Origin: Mesorhizobium kowhaii
Lineage (GTDB): Bacteria; Pseudomonadota; Alphaproteobacteria; Rhizobiales; Rhizobiaceae
NCBI RefSeq assembly: GCF_003253745.1
Contig: NZ_MZXV01000019.1
Span: 62,001 to 126,000 of the forward strand
DNA: 64,000 bases
Direction: 5' to 3'
Part shown: positions 52,569 through 61,556 of the stretch, piece after piece
How the letters are laid out: every line of letters begins with the position of its first letter
Position numbering within the stretch: position 1 is the first letter of the stretch
Made by a program: the position numbers and the translations under genes
The notes under the pieces: model-generated
Told to the model about the DNA's origin: nothing
Databases searched by the model: none
The model's input: the letters and a program-made list of their open reading frames with translations, nothing else

Positions 52569-53498
52569 GTGCCGGTCCGTGAAAGGCCCTTGATGATCGT
52601 TCGCCCGCGCCCGACGTTCCTGCAGTTGTTCTTTGTCATGCGCGGCTCGGTGGTGCCACGCATCCTGCCGCAGATCCTGGGTTTTGCGCTTTATTCCGCG
52701 GTCATCCTTGCCGTGGCGCGCCAGTTCCATCTCGATTTCAGCATCTTCAACATCACGCCTTTCGGACTGGTCGGCGTGACGTTGTCGATCTACCTGTCAT
52801 TCCGCAACAACGCCGCCTACGACCGCTGGTGGGAGGCGCGCAAACTATGGGGCACGCTGGTTTTCGAAATCCGAAACCTGGCGCGCGCCACCACCAGCCT
52901 CATCGCCGATCCGGCCGAACAGCGCGCGCTGCTGATGGAGGCGCTTGCCTTCTGTCATTTCCTGCGCGGCCAGTTGCGCAAGATCGACAGCATGAAAGAC
53001 GCCCGCGCTTTCATCGAGGCCGAGGCGGATACGGCTGCAAACTTCGCCAACCCGGCGGACGAGATGGTCAGGCGCATGGGCCGGCGCGCCAATGAGCAGC
53101 GCCGGGCCGGCGAGGTCGATCCGATCGGCTTTCGCATTCTCGATGAAAGGCTGGCATCGATCACCGCCATCCAGGCCGGCTGCGAGCGGATCGCGGGCAC
53201 GCCCTTGCCCTTCGCGTACACACTGCTGGTGCATCGCACGGCCTACATCGTCTGCCTGCTGCTGCCCATCGGCCTGATCTCAAGCACGGGCTGGGCAACG
53301 CCGCTGTTCACGGCGCTGATCGCCTACACCTTCTTCGGCCTCGACGCGCTTTCGGAAGAGCTCGAGGATCCGTTCGGCACCGAGGCCAACGACCTCGCCC
53401 TCGACGGCCTCTGCCGCGTCTGCGAAATCTCGGTGTTCGAGGCGCTGGGCGAGACGCCGCCCAAAATGCTGCCGGCCGAGAAGTTCTATTTCTCGTAG
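52569..53498 (+). CDS. Bestrophin-family (UPF0187) membrane channel protein
   Basis: A 309-residue bestrophin-like protein. It has LQLFFVMRGSVVPRILPQIL at the first membrane helix, the family signature FGLVGVTLSIYLSFRNNAAY followed by DRWWEARKLWG, a helical cytosolic part, and the C-terminal DALSEELEDPFGTEANDLAL. Bacterial homologues form pentameric ion channels. The start could be the GTG at 52569 or an ATG at 52593; neither has a clear ribosome-binding site. Confidence 0.9.
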   Translation: MPVRERPLMIVRPRPTFLQLFFVMRGSVVPRILPQILGFALYSAVILAVARQFHLDFSIFNITPFGLVGVTLSIYLSFRNNAAYDRWWEARKLWGTLVFEIRNLARATTSLIADPAEQRALLMEALAFCHFLRGQLRKIDSMKDARAFIEAEADTAANFANPADEMVRRMGRRANEQRRAGEVDPIGFRILDERLASITAIQAGCERIAGTPLPFAYTLLVHRTAYIVCLLLPIGLISSTGWATPLFTALIAYTFFGLDALSEELEDPFGTEANDLALDGLCRVCEISVFEALGETPPKMLPAEKFYFS

Positions 53499-53621
53499 AC
53501 CTGCAGTGCTGTAGCTGTCGCCGGCGCCAAAAAGAATCCGGACCGTGTCGGATTGCCACCTCATGCCGCGTCCTTGGTTCGACCCCGCGAAAAAGGGCTC
53601 GAAACATCAGGAGGAAACACC

Positions 53622-54032
53622 ATGAGCATTTCCGAAACCGCGCCCGCCTCGACGGGCGCCCTGTGGACAGGCCGCACCCTCAGCGGCGTCATTGTGCTGT
53701 TCATGATCTTCGACGGCGTCATCAAGTTACCGCCGCTCGACATCGTCACCCAGACGATGGTGCCGCTTGGCTGGTCGGCCGACGCGAATGTCGCGCGCAT
53801 GCTCGGCGTCATCGGTTTGATCTCGACCGCGCTCTACGCCTTGCCGCGCACCTCTGTGCTCGGCGCCATCCTGCTCACCGCCTATATGGGCGGCGCCATC
53901 GCCACCAATGTGCGTGTCGACAATCCGCTGTTTTCGCACACGCTGTTCGGCGTCTATCTCAGCGTCATCCTGTGGGGTGGCCTGTTCCTGCGCGACCCCC
54001 GGGTGCGCGCACTGATCCCGTTCAGCCGATAA
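53622..54032 (+). CDS. DoxX-like membrane protein
   Basis: A 136-residue protein with four hydrophobic segments (GRTLSGVIVLFMIFDGVIKL, MLGVIGLISTALYALP, LGAILLTAYMGGAIATNVRV, LFGVYLSVILWGGLFLRD), the DoxX/SURF4-like layout. Function unknown; relatives are linked to redox or quinone proteins. GGAGG is nine bases before the ATG. It is followed 17 bp downstream by an SRPBCC gene, a pairing seen in many bacteria. Confidence 0.85.
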   Translation: MSISETAPASTGALWTGRTLSGVIVLFMIFDGVIKLPPLDIVTQTMVPLGWSADANVARMLGVIGLISTALYALPRTSVLGAILLTAYMGGAIATNVRVDNPLFSHTLFGVYLSVILWGGLFLRDPRVRALIPFSR

Positions 54033-54049
54033 GCACGAAGGAGAGAAAA

Positions 54050-54577
54050 ATGTTCAGCACCATCCTCATTGTCCTGGTCGTCATCATCGCCGCCGTGCTC
54101 ATCTATGCCGCGACACGGCCGAACGACTTCGTCACCACCCGCTCGGCCAATATCAACGCCGCGCCGGAAGCGATCTTTCCGCTGATCAACGATTTCAGCC
54201 GCTGGCCGACATGGTCGCCTTACGAAAAGCTCGACCCTCAGATGAAGCGCTCGCTCTCCGGCGCGACAAGCGGCAAGGGCGCGGCCTATGCCTGGGAAGG
54301 CAATTCCAAGGCCGGCAAGGGACGCATGGAGATCATCAATTCGGTGCCGTCCTCGCTGGTGTCGCTCAAGCTCGATTTCGAAAAGCCGTTCAGGGCCAAC
54401 AACAGCGTTGACTTCACCCTGACGCCTTCGGGGGAGAGCACCGCCGTCACCTGGGCGATGCGCGGCAGCCGGCCCTTCATCGCCAAGCTGATGGGCCTGT
54501 TCATGAACTTCGACACCTTGATCGGCAAGGATTTCGAGGCCGGCCTCGCCAATCTGAAGCGCCTCAGCGAAAAATAG
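54050..54577 (+). CDS. Membrane-anchored SRPBCC protein
   Basis: A 175-residue protein with a single N-terminal membrane anchor (TILIVLVVIIAAVLIYAA) and then a polyketide-cyclase-like SRPBCC domain (INAAPEAIFPLINDFSRWPT followed by WSPYEKLDP, ending LIGKDFEAGLANLKRLSEK). It probably binds a hydrophobic ligand on the outer face of the inner membrane. GGAG lies eight bases before the ATG. In an operon with the DoxX-like gene, and followed by a strong bidirectional terminator. Confidence 0.87.
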   Translation: MFSTILIVLVVIIAAVLIYAATRPNDFVTTRSANINAAPEAIFPLINDFSRWPTWSPYEKLDPQMKRSLSGATSGKGAAYAWEGNSKAGKGRMEIINSVPSSLVSLKLDFEKPFRANNSVDFTLTPSGESTAVTWAMRGSRPFIAKLMGLFMNFDTLIGKDFEAGLANLKRLSEK

Positions 54578-54601
54578 ACTCGGGCGGGCGGCATTCAAAC
54601 A

Positions 54602-54629
54602 AAAACGGCGGGCACAGGCCCGCCGTTTT
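54602..54629. terminator. Bidirectional rho-independent terminator
   Basis: ACGGCGGGC (54605-54613) and GCCCGCCGT (54618-54626) form a perfect nine-pair stem with loop ACAG, flanked by AAAA and TTTT. It ends both the SRPBCC transcript (plus) and the ffh-rpsP transcript (minus). Confidence 0.9.
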
Positions 54630-54649
54630 CGTGAATGCGATACGGCAAT

Positions 54650-55051
54650 TTATTCGGCGGTGGCGGCTTCCGCCTCGGCCGGTGCGGCAGCGGCAGCGGC
54701 GACAGCAGCAGCGGCGTCTTCCTGCGCCTTCTGCAAAAGGGCAGCGCGTTCCTGCGCCTTCTTGCCCGGCTCGGCCTTCTTCGGGTTGGAGCGGGCGTCA
54801 CGCTTGGCAATGCCGGCCTCGTCGAGGAAGCGCAGCACGCGGTCGGTCGGCTGGGCGCCGTGCGACAGCCAGTGCTTGACGCGGTCGGCGTCGACCTTGA
54901 CGCGCTCGCCGTCCTTGGGCAGCAGCGGGTTCCACGAGCCGAGCGACTCGATGAAACGGCCGTCGCGCGGCGAACGGGCGTCGGCGACGACGACGTGGTA
55001 GTAAGGACGCTTCTTCGAGCCCGCACGGGCCAGTCTGATCTTCAATGGCAT
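54650..55051 (-). CDS. rpsP: 30S ribosomal protein S16
   Basis: Ribosomal protein of the 30S body, 133 residues. [20 protein letters not shown] and [20 protein letters not shown] are diagnostic. After the normal S16 fold (about 85 residues) it has an Ala/Glu-rich extension ([20 protein letters not shown]), as usual in rhizobia. AGGAG lies before the ATG. rimM and trmD do not follow here; the transcript ends at the terminator 20 bp downstream. Confidence 0.97.
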   Translation of the reverse strand: MPLKIRLARAGSKKRPYYHVVVADARSPRDGRFIESLGSWNPLLPKDGERVKVDADRVKHWLSHGAQPTDRVLRFLDEAGIAKRDARSNPKKAEPGKKAQERAALLQKAQEDAAAAVAAAAAAPAEAEAATAE

Positions 55052-55106
55052 TTCTTTTCTCCTAAAAACTCTGATTTCGTTGGTTGGTTTGTGGTTTTTG
55101 TTTTTG

Positions 55107-55155
55107 TGCAGGTCGTTATCCCAAAACCGCTGCGCACTTTTGGGCGACATGCACT
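55107..55155. repeat. 48-bp palindromic repeat (GTGCAGGTCG variant), copy in the ffh-rpsP operon
   Basis: GTGCAGGTCGTTATCCCAAAA is inverted as TTTTGGGCGACATGCAC around CCGCTGCGCAC. It sits between chorismate mutase and rpsP inside one co-directional operon, so it would be part of the mRNA. Confidence 0.78.
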
Positions 55156-55161
55156 GGTTTC

Positions 55162-55488
55162 TCAGCCGGCTTTCATCACGCCGTTGGAAGCGGCGATCTG
55201 TTCGTGGTGGCGGATCACTTCGCGGACGACGAAGTTGAGGAATTTTTCCGCGAAATCCGGGTCGAGATGCGCATCCTTCGCCAACTGGCGAAGGCGGGCG
55301 ATCTGCTGCTGCTCGCGCGCCGGGTCGGCCGGCGGCAGCCCATGCGTTGCCTTCAGCACGCCAACCGCCTTGGTGCAGCGGAAGCGCTCGGCCAGCATGT
55401 GGATGAGTGCTGCGTCGATGTTGTCGATCGAGGCGCGATAATCGGCCAGGATGGTGCGTGCGTCGGCCATGTCCTTTTCTTCGTTCAT
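55162..55488 (-). CDS. Chorismate mutase, AroQ type
   Basis: A 108-residue helical chorismate mutase converting chorismate to prephenate. [20 protein letters not shown] followed by CTKAVGVLK is the AroQ core, with Arg and Lys of the active site, and [20 protein letters not shown] follows. The ATG at 55488 has GAGGA eight bases upstream and lies 7 bp after the ffh stop. The order ffh, chorismate mutase, rpsP is typical of Rhizobiales. Confidence 0.93.
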   Translation of the reverse strand: MNEEKDMADARTILADYRASIDNIDAALIHMLAERFRCTKAVGVLKATHGLPPADPAREQQQIARLRQLAKDAHLDPDFAEKFLNFVVREVIRHHEQIAASNGVMKAG

Positions 55489-55495
55489 CGCGTCC

Positions 55496-57097
55496 TCACT
55501 TCTTCTTGCCAAGGCCGGGCAGGCCGCCGCCGCCCATGCCGGGAAGTCCCGGAAGCTTCATGCCGCCGGGCAGACCGGGCAGGCCACCGCCGCCTGGAAG
55601 ACCGCCGGGCAGGCCCTTCATGCCGCCGAGGCCGGCCGCCTGTGCCTGTTTCTGCAAGGCTTCGAGCTGCTTGGGATCCATCTTCGACAGGTCGGGCATG
55701 CCGCCGCCCATGCCGCCCATGCCCGGCATCATGCCGCCAAGGCCCATCTTGGAGGCAAGGCCGCCCATCATGCCGCGCATCAGGCCGCCGCCTTTGCCCT
55801 TGCCGCCCATCGCTTTCATCATGTCGGCCATGCCGCGATGCATCTTCAACAGCTTGTTGATCTCGGCCGCGTCGGTGCCGGAACCGGCGGCGATGCGCTT
55901 CTTGCGCGAGTGCTTGAGGATATCGGGGTTGGCGCGCTCGGCCTTGGTCATCGACGAGATGATGGCGAGCTGGCGGCCGAACATCTTGTCGTCGAGACCG
56001 GCGGCGGCCATCTGGTCCTTCATCTTGCCCATGCCGGGCATCATGCCCATGATGCCGCCCATGCCGCCCATTTTCGACATCTGCTGAAGCTGGCCGGCGA
56101 GGTCGTTCAAATCGAACTTGCCCGACTGCATCTTCCTGGCCATCGCCGCCGCTTGCTCGGCGTCGATGTTCTCGGCGGCCTTTTCGACGAGCGAGACAAT
56201 GTCGCCCATGCCGAGGATACGGTCGGCGATGCGCTTGGGGTGGAATTCCTCCAGCCCGTCCATCTTTTCGCCGGTGCCGATCAGCTTGATCGGCTTGCCG
56301 GTGACGGCGCGCATGGAAAGGGCGGCACCGCCACGGCCGTCGCCATCCATGCGGGTCAGCACCAGGCCGGTGATGCCGACGCGCTCGTCGAAGCTTTTGG
56401 CCAGGTTGACGGCGTCCTGGCCGGTCAGCGAGTCGGCGACCAGCAGGATTTCGTGCGGGCTCGACACCTTCTTGATGTCGGCCATCTCGACCATCAGCGG
56501 CTCGTCGATATGGGTGCGGCCGGCGGTGTCGAGAATGACCACGTCGTGGCCGCCGAGCTTGGCCGCCTGGACGGCGCGGCGGGCGATGTCGACCGGCGAC
56601 TGGCCGTCGATGATCGGCAGCGTCGCCACCTTGACCTGCTCGCCGAGCTGGCGGAGCTGCTCCTGCGCGGCGGGGCGCCGCGTGTCGAGCGAGGCCATCA
56701 GGACCTTCTTGTTCTGACGCTCGGAAAGGCGCTTGGCGATCTTGGCCGAAGTGGTCGTCTTGCCCGAGCCTTGCAGGCCGACCATCATGATGACGACCGG
56801 CGCCGGCGCATTGAGGTCGATGGCGACGCCTTCGGCGCCGAGCATGTCGACCAACTCGTCATGGACGATCTTGACGACCATCTGGCCGGGCTTGATCGAC
56901 TTGACCACGGCGGCGCCGACGGCCTTCTCTCGCACCTTGTCGGTGAAGGAGCGTACCACTTCCAGCGCCACGTCGGCTTCGAGCAGCGCACGGCGCACCT
57001 CGCGCAGCGCGGCCGAGACATCAGCCTCCGACAGCGCGCCGCGGCCGGTCAGGCCGTTCAGGATGGAGCCAAGACGCTCCTGAAGCGATTCAAACAT
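55496..57097 (-). CDS. ffh: Signal recognition particle protein
   Basis: The SRP GTPase that targets membrane proteins with 4.5S RNA; 533 residues. N and G domains: MFESLQERLGSILNGLTGRG, the P-loop GLQGSGKTTTSAKIAKRL, LDTAGRTHIDEPL and TRMDGDGRGGAAL. The Met-rich M domain contains SKMGGMGGIMGMMPGMGKMK and the RNA-binding HSRKKRIAAGSG. The last 90 residues are an unusually long Gly/Met/Pro-rich tail. The ATG at 57097 is the universal family start; a hairpin GGCACC/GGTGCC sits 20 bases upstream. Confidence 0.97.
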   Translation of the reverse strand: MFESLQERLGSILNGLTGRGALSEADVSAALREVRRALLEADVALEVVRSFTDKVREKAVGAAVVKSIKPGQMVVKIVHDELVDMLGAEGVAIDLNAPAPVVIMMVGLQGSGKTTTSAKIAKRLSERQNKKVLMASLDTRRPAAQEQLRQLGEQVKVATLPIIDGQSPVDIARRAVQAAKLGGHDVVILDTAGRTHIDEPLMVEMADIKKVSSPHEILLVADSLTGQDAVNLAKSFDERVGITGLVLTRMDGDGRGGAALSMRAVTGKPIKLIGTGEKMDGLEEFHPKRIADRILGMGDIVSLVEKAAENIDAEQAAAMARKMQSGKFDLNDLAGQLQQMSKMGGMGGIMGMMPGMGKMKDQMAAAGLDDKMFGRQLAIISSMTKAERANPDILKHSRKKRIAAGSGTDAAEINKLLKMHRGMADMMKAMGGKGKGGGLMRGMMGGLASKMGLGGMMPGMGGMGGGMPDLSKMDPKQLEALQKQAQAAGLGGMKGLPGGLPGGGGLPGLPGGMKLPGLPGMGGGGLPGLGKKK

Positions 57098-57187
57098 TCT
57101 GTTTCCTTTTCCCTGGCACCCGGATGGTGCCCGAGAGGTAATGCGTTCGCGCCCAGTGTCCAACCAAAAGCTGGTCCAAGCAAAAGC

Positions 57188-57231
57188 CAAAACCAAAAAA
57201 CACCCGGGGGCGCTCAGCGCTGCCGGGTGTT
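57188..57231 (-). terminator. Rho-independent terminator on the minus strand
   Basis: AACACCCGG (57223-57231 read on the minus strand) pairs with CCGGGTGTT (57199-57207), followed by TTTTTTGGTTTTG. It would end transcripts coming from the SH3-protein gene before ffh. Between it and that gene (57232-57452) I see no start-bearing ORF with coding character. Confidence 0.65.
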
Positions 57232-57452
57232 GGCCTCCAGGATCGGTTTACAGCACTTCACCTCAAAGAGGTTTCGGCGTCCTGGTCGGCTTGCTCGGAG
57301 GGATACTCGTCGCGGAATTCGGGGCGTGTAGACAGGAAATCGGCCGCAGAGTCAAGGTCCGGGGCCGAATGCGGCAGTTGCGTCAGGTCTGCGCTGCCAG
57401 GCGGCCGCTGCAGTCGCGGCGACCGCGGCGACCGCTTGGTGCAAAATCGATA

Positions 57453-58049
57453 TCAGCGCACCACGTACATGACGCGCCGCGTCTGCGGATCGATCAGCGC
57501 CGGCTGGCCGTTCACATAGACATAGCGGTAGTTGTAGTCCGGAATTTCGCGCAGCTCGACGGTGTCGGGCAAGGTCGCGCCGGTCACCACCTCGCCGTCG
57601 AGATAGACGGGGTCGAGGCGATGCGTGTCGACATAGGTTCTGACTTCGGCCGGAGGTGGGGGGAAGGCGTCATTGAGCGGATCACTGGCGATGATTGCTC
57701 CGGTGTAATCGGTCGAGTAGTCATCCGGCGGCGAGACGACAGCAATGCTGGAACCGTGCGGGCGCTGCGTCAGCACCACCCGGCTGCCGCCGAAATCAGC
57801 CGTCACATAGTCGGAATAGACCCAGCCCTGGCCGCCGGCCTCGGCGATGGTGCACCATTTGCTGTTTTCGATGCAGCCATTGAGTGTTGCCGACTGGCCG
57901 GCGGCGAGCACGCCGATCACAGGATATTGCGGACCGGGGCCGGCGCGCACGTTGAGATCGGTGACGGCGGAGACGGCGGTGTCCGCAAACGCGGCGCCCG
58001 ACAGGATCGTCAGCATTCCCGCGACTACGGGAAACAATACGGATTTCAT
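57453..58049 (-). CDS. Exported SH3b-domain protein with DUF1236-like tail
   Basis: A 198-residue secreted protein with a signal peptide (MKSVLFPVVAGMLTILSGAA, cleavage after AFA). A bacterial SH3 domain follows (AVTDLNVRAGPGPQYPVIGV to GGQGWVYSDYVTADFGG). The tail reads RTYVDTHRLDPVYLDGEVVT and NYRYVYVNGQPALIDPQTRR, the DUF1236 pattern. Common in rhizobia; likely periplasmic and possibly peptidoglycan-binding, but not characterised. Confidence 0.87.
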   Translation of the reverse strand: MKSVLFPVVAGMLTILSGAAFADTAVSAVTDLNVRAGPGPQYPVIGVLAAGQSATLNGCIENSKWCTIAEAGGQGWVYSDYVTADFGGSRVVLTQRPHGSSIAVVSPPDDYSTDYTGAIIASDPLNDAFPPPPAEVRTYVDTHRLDPVYLDGEVVTGATLPDTVELREIPDYNYRYVYVNGQPALIDPQTRRVMYVVR

Positions 58050-58112
58050 GGTTTTCTCTCCGTTTTCATGGTCCCTCACCAGCGAAACGGGGCAGTGGCG
58101 CATGCGTTCCCG

Positions 58113-59210
58113 CTAAAATGCCTGCGCCAACTCACGATTTATTCCCCTCTCCTTTGGCAAACCGGTCAGAAGGTCGTGAACGAAGGCCAATTTCCGCGCC
58201 GTGACGTCTGAAATGACGAAGGGGTAGAGGTCGGGCAGGCCCATGCAGCGGTTGATCGAATTGGAGGCTTCAGACAGCACCAGCCAGCGGGCAAGGATCC
58301 TTTCGAAAGGCTCAGGTGCTGCGGCAGGCTCGGATGGCGCCGGCTGCAGTCCACCGCCGGTGTCGCCTTGCGGCAACTCGTTGGCTTCCACGGTTTCCAG
58401 CCGGCCGAGCGGGAAGTTCAGCGCATGGACCATTTCCAGCGTGTCGGTGATGTGCAGATGGTGGGCCCAGGTTTCCGCCCAGTCCTCCCACGGATGGGAG
58501 GTGGCATAGGCCGAGATGTGGCTTTGCTGCCAGTCCGGCGGCGCGCCATTGGCATAATGGGCCTCCAGCGACTGTTCGTAGTCGGCGCGATCGTCGCCGA
58601 ACAGCGCGCGAAAAGCCTCCAGCCTTTGCGGATCGTCGCGGATCAGGCGGTCCCAGTAGTAATGGCCGAGTTCGTGGCGGAAATGGCCCAGCAGCGTGCG
58701 ATAATTCTCACCCATCTCGACGCGCCGCTTTTCGCGCTCGGCTGAATCGGCCTCGGCGACGTTGAGCGTGATCAGGCCATTGTCGTGGCCGGTCAGGATG
58801 CGCTCGCCGCCGGGACCGCCACCGATCGGATCGGCCAGGAAGTCGAAGGCAAGGCCGACCTCGTCGGCGGGGTTCTGCTTGGGCGCGACCGGCAGCCCGA
58901 AGGCGAGCAGCGAATAGATGGCGCGCTTCTTCGCCGCCTCGACGCGGACCCAGCGGCGGCGATTGCCGTCGACTGAGAGATCAGGGATCAACTGGTTCAG
59001 CACGCAAGCGCGGCAAAACGCCTGTCCCGGCTCGGCCATCCAGTTGCAGGCGCATTCATCGGCGTTGGTGCACTGGAAGATGCCGCCGACACCCGACAAG
59101 GCAAACTGCGCATGCTCGGGATCGTAGAGCACGAGGCTCGAGCAGTTCAGGCACTGGGCGTTCTCGAAATAGAGACGGTGACCGCAATGCGGGCAGTCGA
59201 AGAGTTTCAT
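58113..59210 (-). CDS. Zinc-ribbon and zincin-like metallopeptidase
   Basis: A 365-residue protein. N-terminal Cys-rich zinc ribbons (FDCPHCGHRLYF, QCLNCSSLVLYD, CACNWMAEPGQAFCRACVLN) precede a peptidase region with HFRHELGHYYWDRLIRD, an HExxH site, and EDWAETWAHHLHITDTL with the likely third ligand Glu. This matches the putative zinc-binding metallopeptidase group PF10005/PF15887. The substrate is unknown. No signal peptide. It follows the amine oxidase gene in the same direction by 91 bp. Confidence 0.85.
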   Translation of the reverse strand: MKLFDCPHCGHRLYFENAQCLNCSSLVLYDPEHAQFALSGVGGIFQCTNADECACNWMAEPGQAFCRACVLNQLIPDLSVDGNRRRWVRVEAAKKRAIYSLLAFGLPVAPKQNPADEVGLAFDFLADPIGGGPGGERILTGHDNGLITLNVAEADSAEREKRRVEMGENYRTLLGHFRHELGHYYWDRLIRDDPQRLEAFRALFGDDRADYEQSLEAHYANGAPPDWQQSHISAYATSHPWEDWAETWAHHLHITDTLEMVHALNFPLGRLETVEANELPQGDTGGGLQPAPSEPAAAPEPFERILARWLVLSEASNSINRCMGLPDLYPFVISDVTARKLAFVHDLLTGLPKERGINRELAQAF

Positions 59211-59301
59211 GTCGGTCTCAAACCTTCAGAGCCAGCATATAGGTGCGCGGCGGCAGGTGCCCAACGCCAATCGCCGGCCGGCGTTCCGCATTCGATCGGG
59301 G

Positions 59302-60549
59302 CTATTTCGTCGCAAGCTGGGCGGCGACCTGTCTGGCCACCGCTTCGCCAGACAGCCTGGCGCCGCCGCAGGTCTGGATCAGCGGACCGGCGAGGTGCTC
59401 GCCGGCGAAGAAGATCTTGTCGGCCACCGGCTGCATCAGTGCGGCGCGCGCGCCCGAACGGCCCGGGCGGGCCGCCGCATAGGCGCCGCGCACGAAGCGC
59501 TCGCCGCCCCAATTGGTCATCATGGCGCGTGCCACGTGCTTTCGTGTCTCGCTGCCGAAAATGCCGCACAGCCGGTCGACGACGAAGTCGATGCCCGCCG
59601 CCTCGCCCGCTGCCGACATCTCCCAGGCGAAGTCGCCGCCGACGAAACCGACCATCAGGTCGAGGTCGAACGGGAAGCACAGGAAATAGATGTCGTGCCT
59701 GGCCATGCGCTCGATCAAAAGGTCGTCGAAGGGCTGCAGCCCAAGCCTCGTGCCCCGGATCTCGACCGGCAATTTGGTCAGCATGCCCATAGGCAGGTCG
59801 AAGAAGGCGCCAAAATGCGTGTCGGGAAATGCGGGCGAGAATTCGATCTCCTCAAAGGCGAGCACCGCCGGCGAGGCGGTGACGATGACCGCCTTGGCGC
59901 GGATGGTGCCGCGATCGGTGACGCAGGCGACATCAGGTCCGTCCCAGAGAATCCTGCGCACCGGCGTCGACAATTCGACCGGCAGGTCGGCGCCGAAACG
60001 GGCGACCAGCGCGCCAAAGCCCTCCTTGCTGAAATAGTTGGGGTCGAGATCGGCGGCTGCCTGAAAGTCGCGGATCGAAATCTCGTCCTCGTCGGCGCCG
60101 AAATCCATCGGCCCGGCGAAGGTTGCCGCGGCGCGCGGCGCATGGCCCTTGGCGAGCAGCGCCGAAAGCCGGTCGTCGTCGCCCTCCTTCACCTCATGCT
60201 TGGCCAGCAGTTCGAACAGCCGCGCGTCGGCGGCCTTCATTTCGGCTTCCTCGGCCTCGCTTGCCTTGCGCTTGCGATAATAGAGATGGTCGACATTCAT
60301 GTCGTGATGATGCAGCGTCCAACCGGCAGCCTGGGCTTCGGGAAAATAAGGGTTGCGGTCGGCGGCATGCAGCCAGGCGCAGCCGACGTCGAAGGGGACG
60401 CCGAAATGCTGGTCGCTGGTCCATGCCCGGCCGCCGATGCGGCCCATCGCTTCGAGCAACTTGAAGGAGAGACCGGCTGCCTGCAAGATCCTGGCCGCGG
60501 CCAGACCCGCCGAGCCGGCGCCGATGATCACGACATCAACGTCTTCCAT
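59302..60549 (-). CDS. Flavin-containing amine oxidase
   Basis: A 415-residue FAD enzyme. It has the dinucleotide motif VVIIGAGSAGLAAARILQAA, the amine-oxidase GRIGGRAWTSDQHFGVPFDV with the GG doublet, VIVTASPAVLAFEEI, and the C-terminal FAGEHLAGPLIQTCGGARLS. It should oxidise a primary or polyamine, giving aldehyde, ammonia and peroxide. The ATG at 60549 starts just before the Rossmann strand. No metabolic partner gene is nearby. Confidence 0.87.
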   Translation of the reverse strand: MEDVDVVIIGAGSAGLAAARILQAAGLSFKLLEAMGRIGGRAWTSDQHFGVPFDVGCAWLHAADRNPYFPEAQAAGWTLHHHDMNVDHLYYRKRKASEAEEAEMKAADARLFELLAKHEVKEGDDDRLSALLAKGHAPRAAATFAGPMDFGADEDEISIRDFQAAADLDPNYFSKEGFGALVARFGADLPVELSTPVRRILWDGPDVACVTDRGTIRAKAVIVTASPAVLAFEEIEFSPAFPDTHFGAFFDLPMGMLTKLPVEIRGTRLGLQPFDDLLIERMARHDIYFLCFPFDLDLMVGFVGGDFAWEMSAAGEAAGIDFVVDRLCGIFGSETRKHVARAMMTNWGGERFVRGAYAAARPGRSGARAALMQPVADKIFFAGEHLAGPLIQTCGGARLSGEAVARQVAAQLATK

Positions 60550-60696
60550 GGCTATTTCGCCCCCGCCACAATATTCACTTGATCGTAGGCAAATTCCCCG
60601 GCATTCGCCAGCACTGCAGCAGAGACAGTGACAAGTGCGGGTTTCGCTGGCAAATTCGCAACCGGGACGTGATTCAGACAATCAGGAGAGAAAAGC

Positions 60697-61494
60697 ATGG
60701 CATTACTTGCCAAGGGTAGGATTTTTGTAGCCGCGGTGGTGGCGGTGCTTGCACTGGCGACGGGCGCGCAGGCGGGGGCCAGCTGTGGCAAGACTGGCGC
60801 CGGCTTCGAAGCCTGGAAGCCGGAGTTCGCAGCGGAGGCCAAGTCCGAAGGTGTCGGCCCGAAAGGTCTGGCCGCTCTGGCTGGCGCGACCTATGCGACG
60901 AAGACGATTAGCGTCGACCGCGGCATTCACAAGGCTTTCAGCGGCTCGGTGGAAGATTTCATGAAGCGCCGTGGCGGCGCCGCGATCATTTCCAAGGGCC
61001 GTTCGCTGAAGAAGTCGAACGCGGCGCTGTTCGACAAGATCGAAAGCAACTATGGCGTGTCGCCGGGAGTGTTGCTCGCCATCTGGGGTATGGAGACTGG
61101 CTTCGGTTCGGCCATGGGCAACCAGAATACGGTTTCTGCCATTTTGACGCTTGCCTATGATTGCCGCCGCCCGGAGTTCTTTTACCCGCATGCCATTGCA
61201 GCCCTGAAGCTGGTCGATCGTGGAGCGTTGAGCGCCTCGTCGGTCGGCGCCGCGCATGGCGAGATTGGCCACACGCAGTTCCTGCCCGGAAATGTCTTGA
61301 AGTATGGCGTCGGCAGTGGAAACCTGCGCGACAAGGCCACTGCGTTGGCTTCCACAGCCAACTTCCTCAAGGGTCATGGCTGGCGGGCCGGCGCGAGTGC
61401 GCAGTCGAATCTCGGCGCCATTGCCGGCTGGAATTCCGCAAGCGTATATCAACAGGCCATCGCCCGCATCGCCACGGCGATCGACGGCGACTGA
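60697..61494 (+). CDS. Lytic murein transglycosylase, MltB-like
   Basis: A periplasmic cell-wall lytic enzyme of 265 residues. A signal peptide (MALLAKGRIFVAAVVAVLAL, cleavage after AQA, no lipobox) is followed by the SLT_2 catalytic domain: GVSPGVLLAIWGMETGFGSA with the catalytic Glu, then VGAAHGEIGHTQFLPGNVLK and GWRAGASAQSN. It lacks a C-terminal peptidoglycan-binding domain. AGGAGAG lies seven bases before the ATG. Confidence 0.9.
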   Translation: MALLAKGRIFVAAVVAVLALATGAQAGASCGKTGAGFEAWKPEFAAEAKSEGVGPKGLAALAGATYATKTISVDRGIHKAFSGSVEDFMKRRGGAAIISKGRSLKKSNAALFDKIESNYGVSPGVLLAIWGMETGFGSAMGNQNTVSAILTLAYDCRRPEFFYPHAIAALKLVDRGALSASSVGAAHGEIGHTQFLPGNVLKYGVGSGNLRDKATALASTANFLKGHGWRAGASAQSNLGAIAGWNSASVYQQAIARIATAIDGD

Positions 61495-61526
61495 TAGAAA
61501 TCTCTATCTCTTTGTTTTGGCGACAG

Positions 61527-61552
61527 AAAGCCCGGCCATGCGCCGGGCTTTT
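61527..61552. terminator. Bidirectional rho-independent terminator
   Basis: GCCCGGC (61530-61536) and GCCGGGC (61542-61548) pair around CATGC, flanked by AAA and TTTT. It separates the convergent transglycosylase and argG-linked genes. Confidence 0.88.
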
Positions 61553-61556
61553 CATT

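Noticed and set aside
55451-57331. 626-codon plus-strand ORF opposite ffh
   Set aside because: Antisense shadow with His/Gly/Ala-rich composition; ffh on the minus strand is unambiguous.
57240-57450. Minus-strand open frame ending DFLSTRPEFRDEYPSEQADQ
   Set aside because: The stretch reads like a protein tail but has no start codon before an upstream stop and no ribosome-binding site. It may be a gene remnant; support is too thin to annotate.
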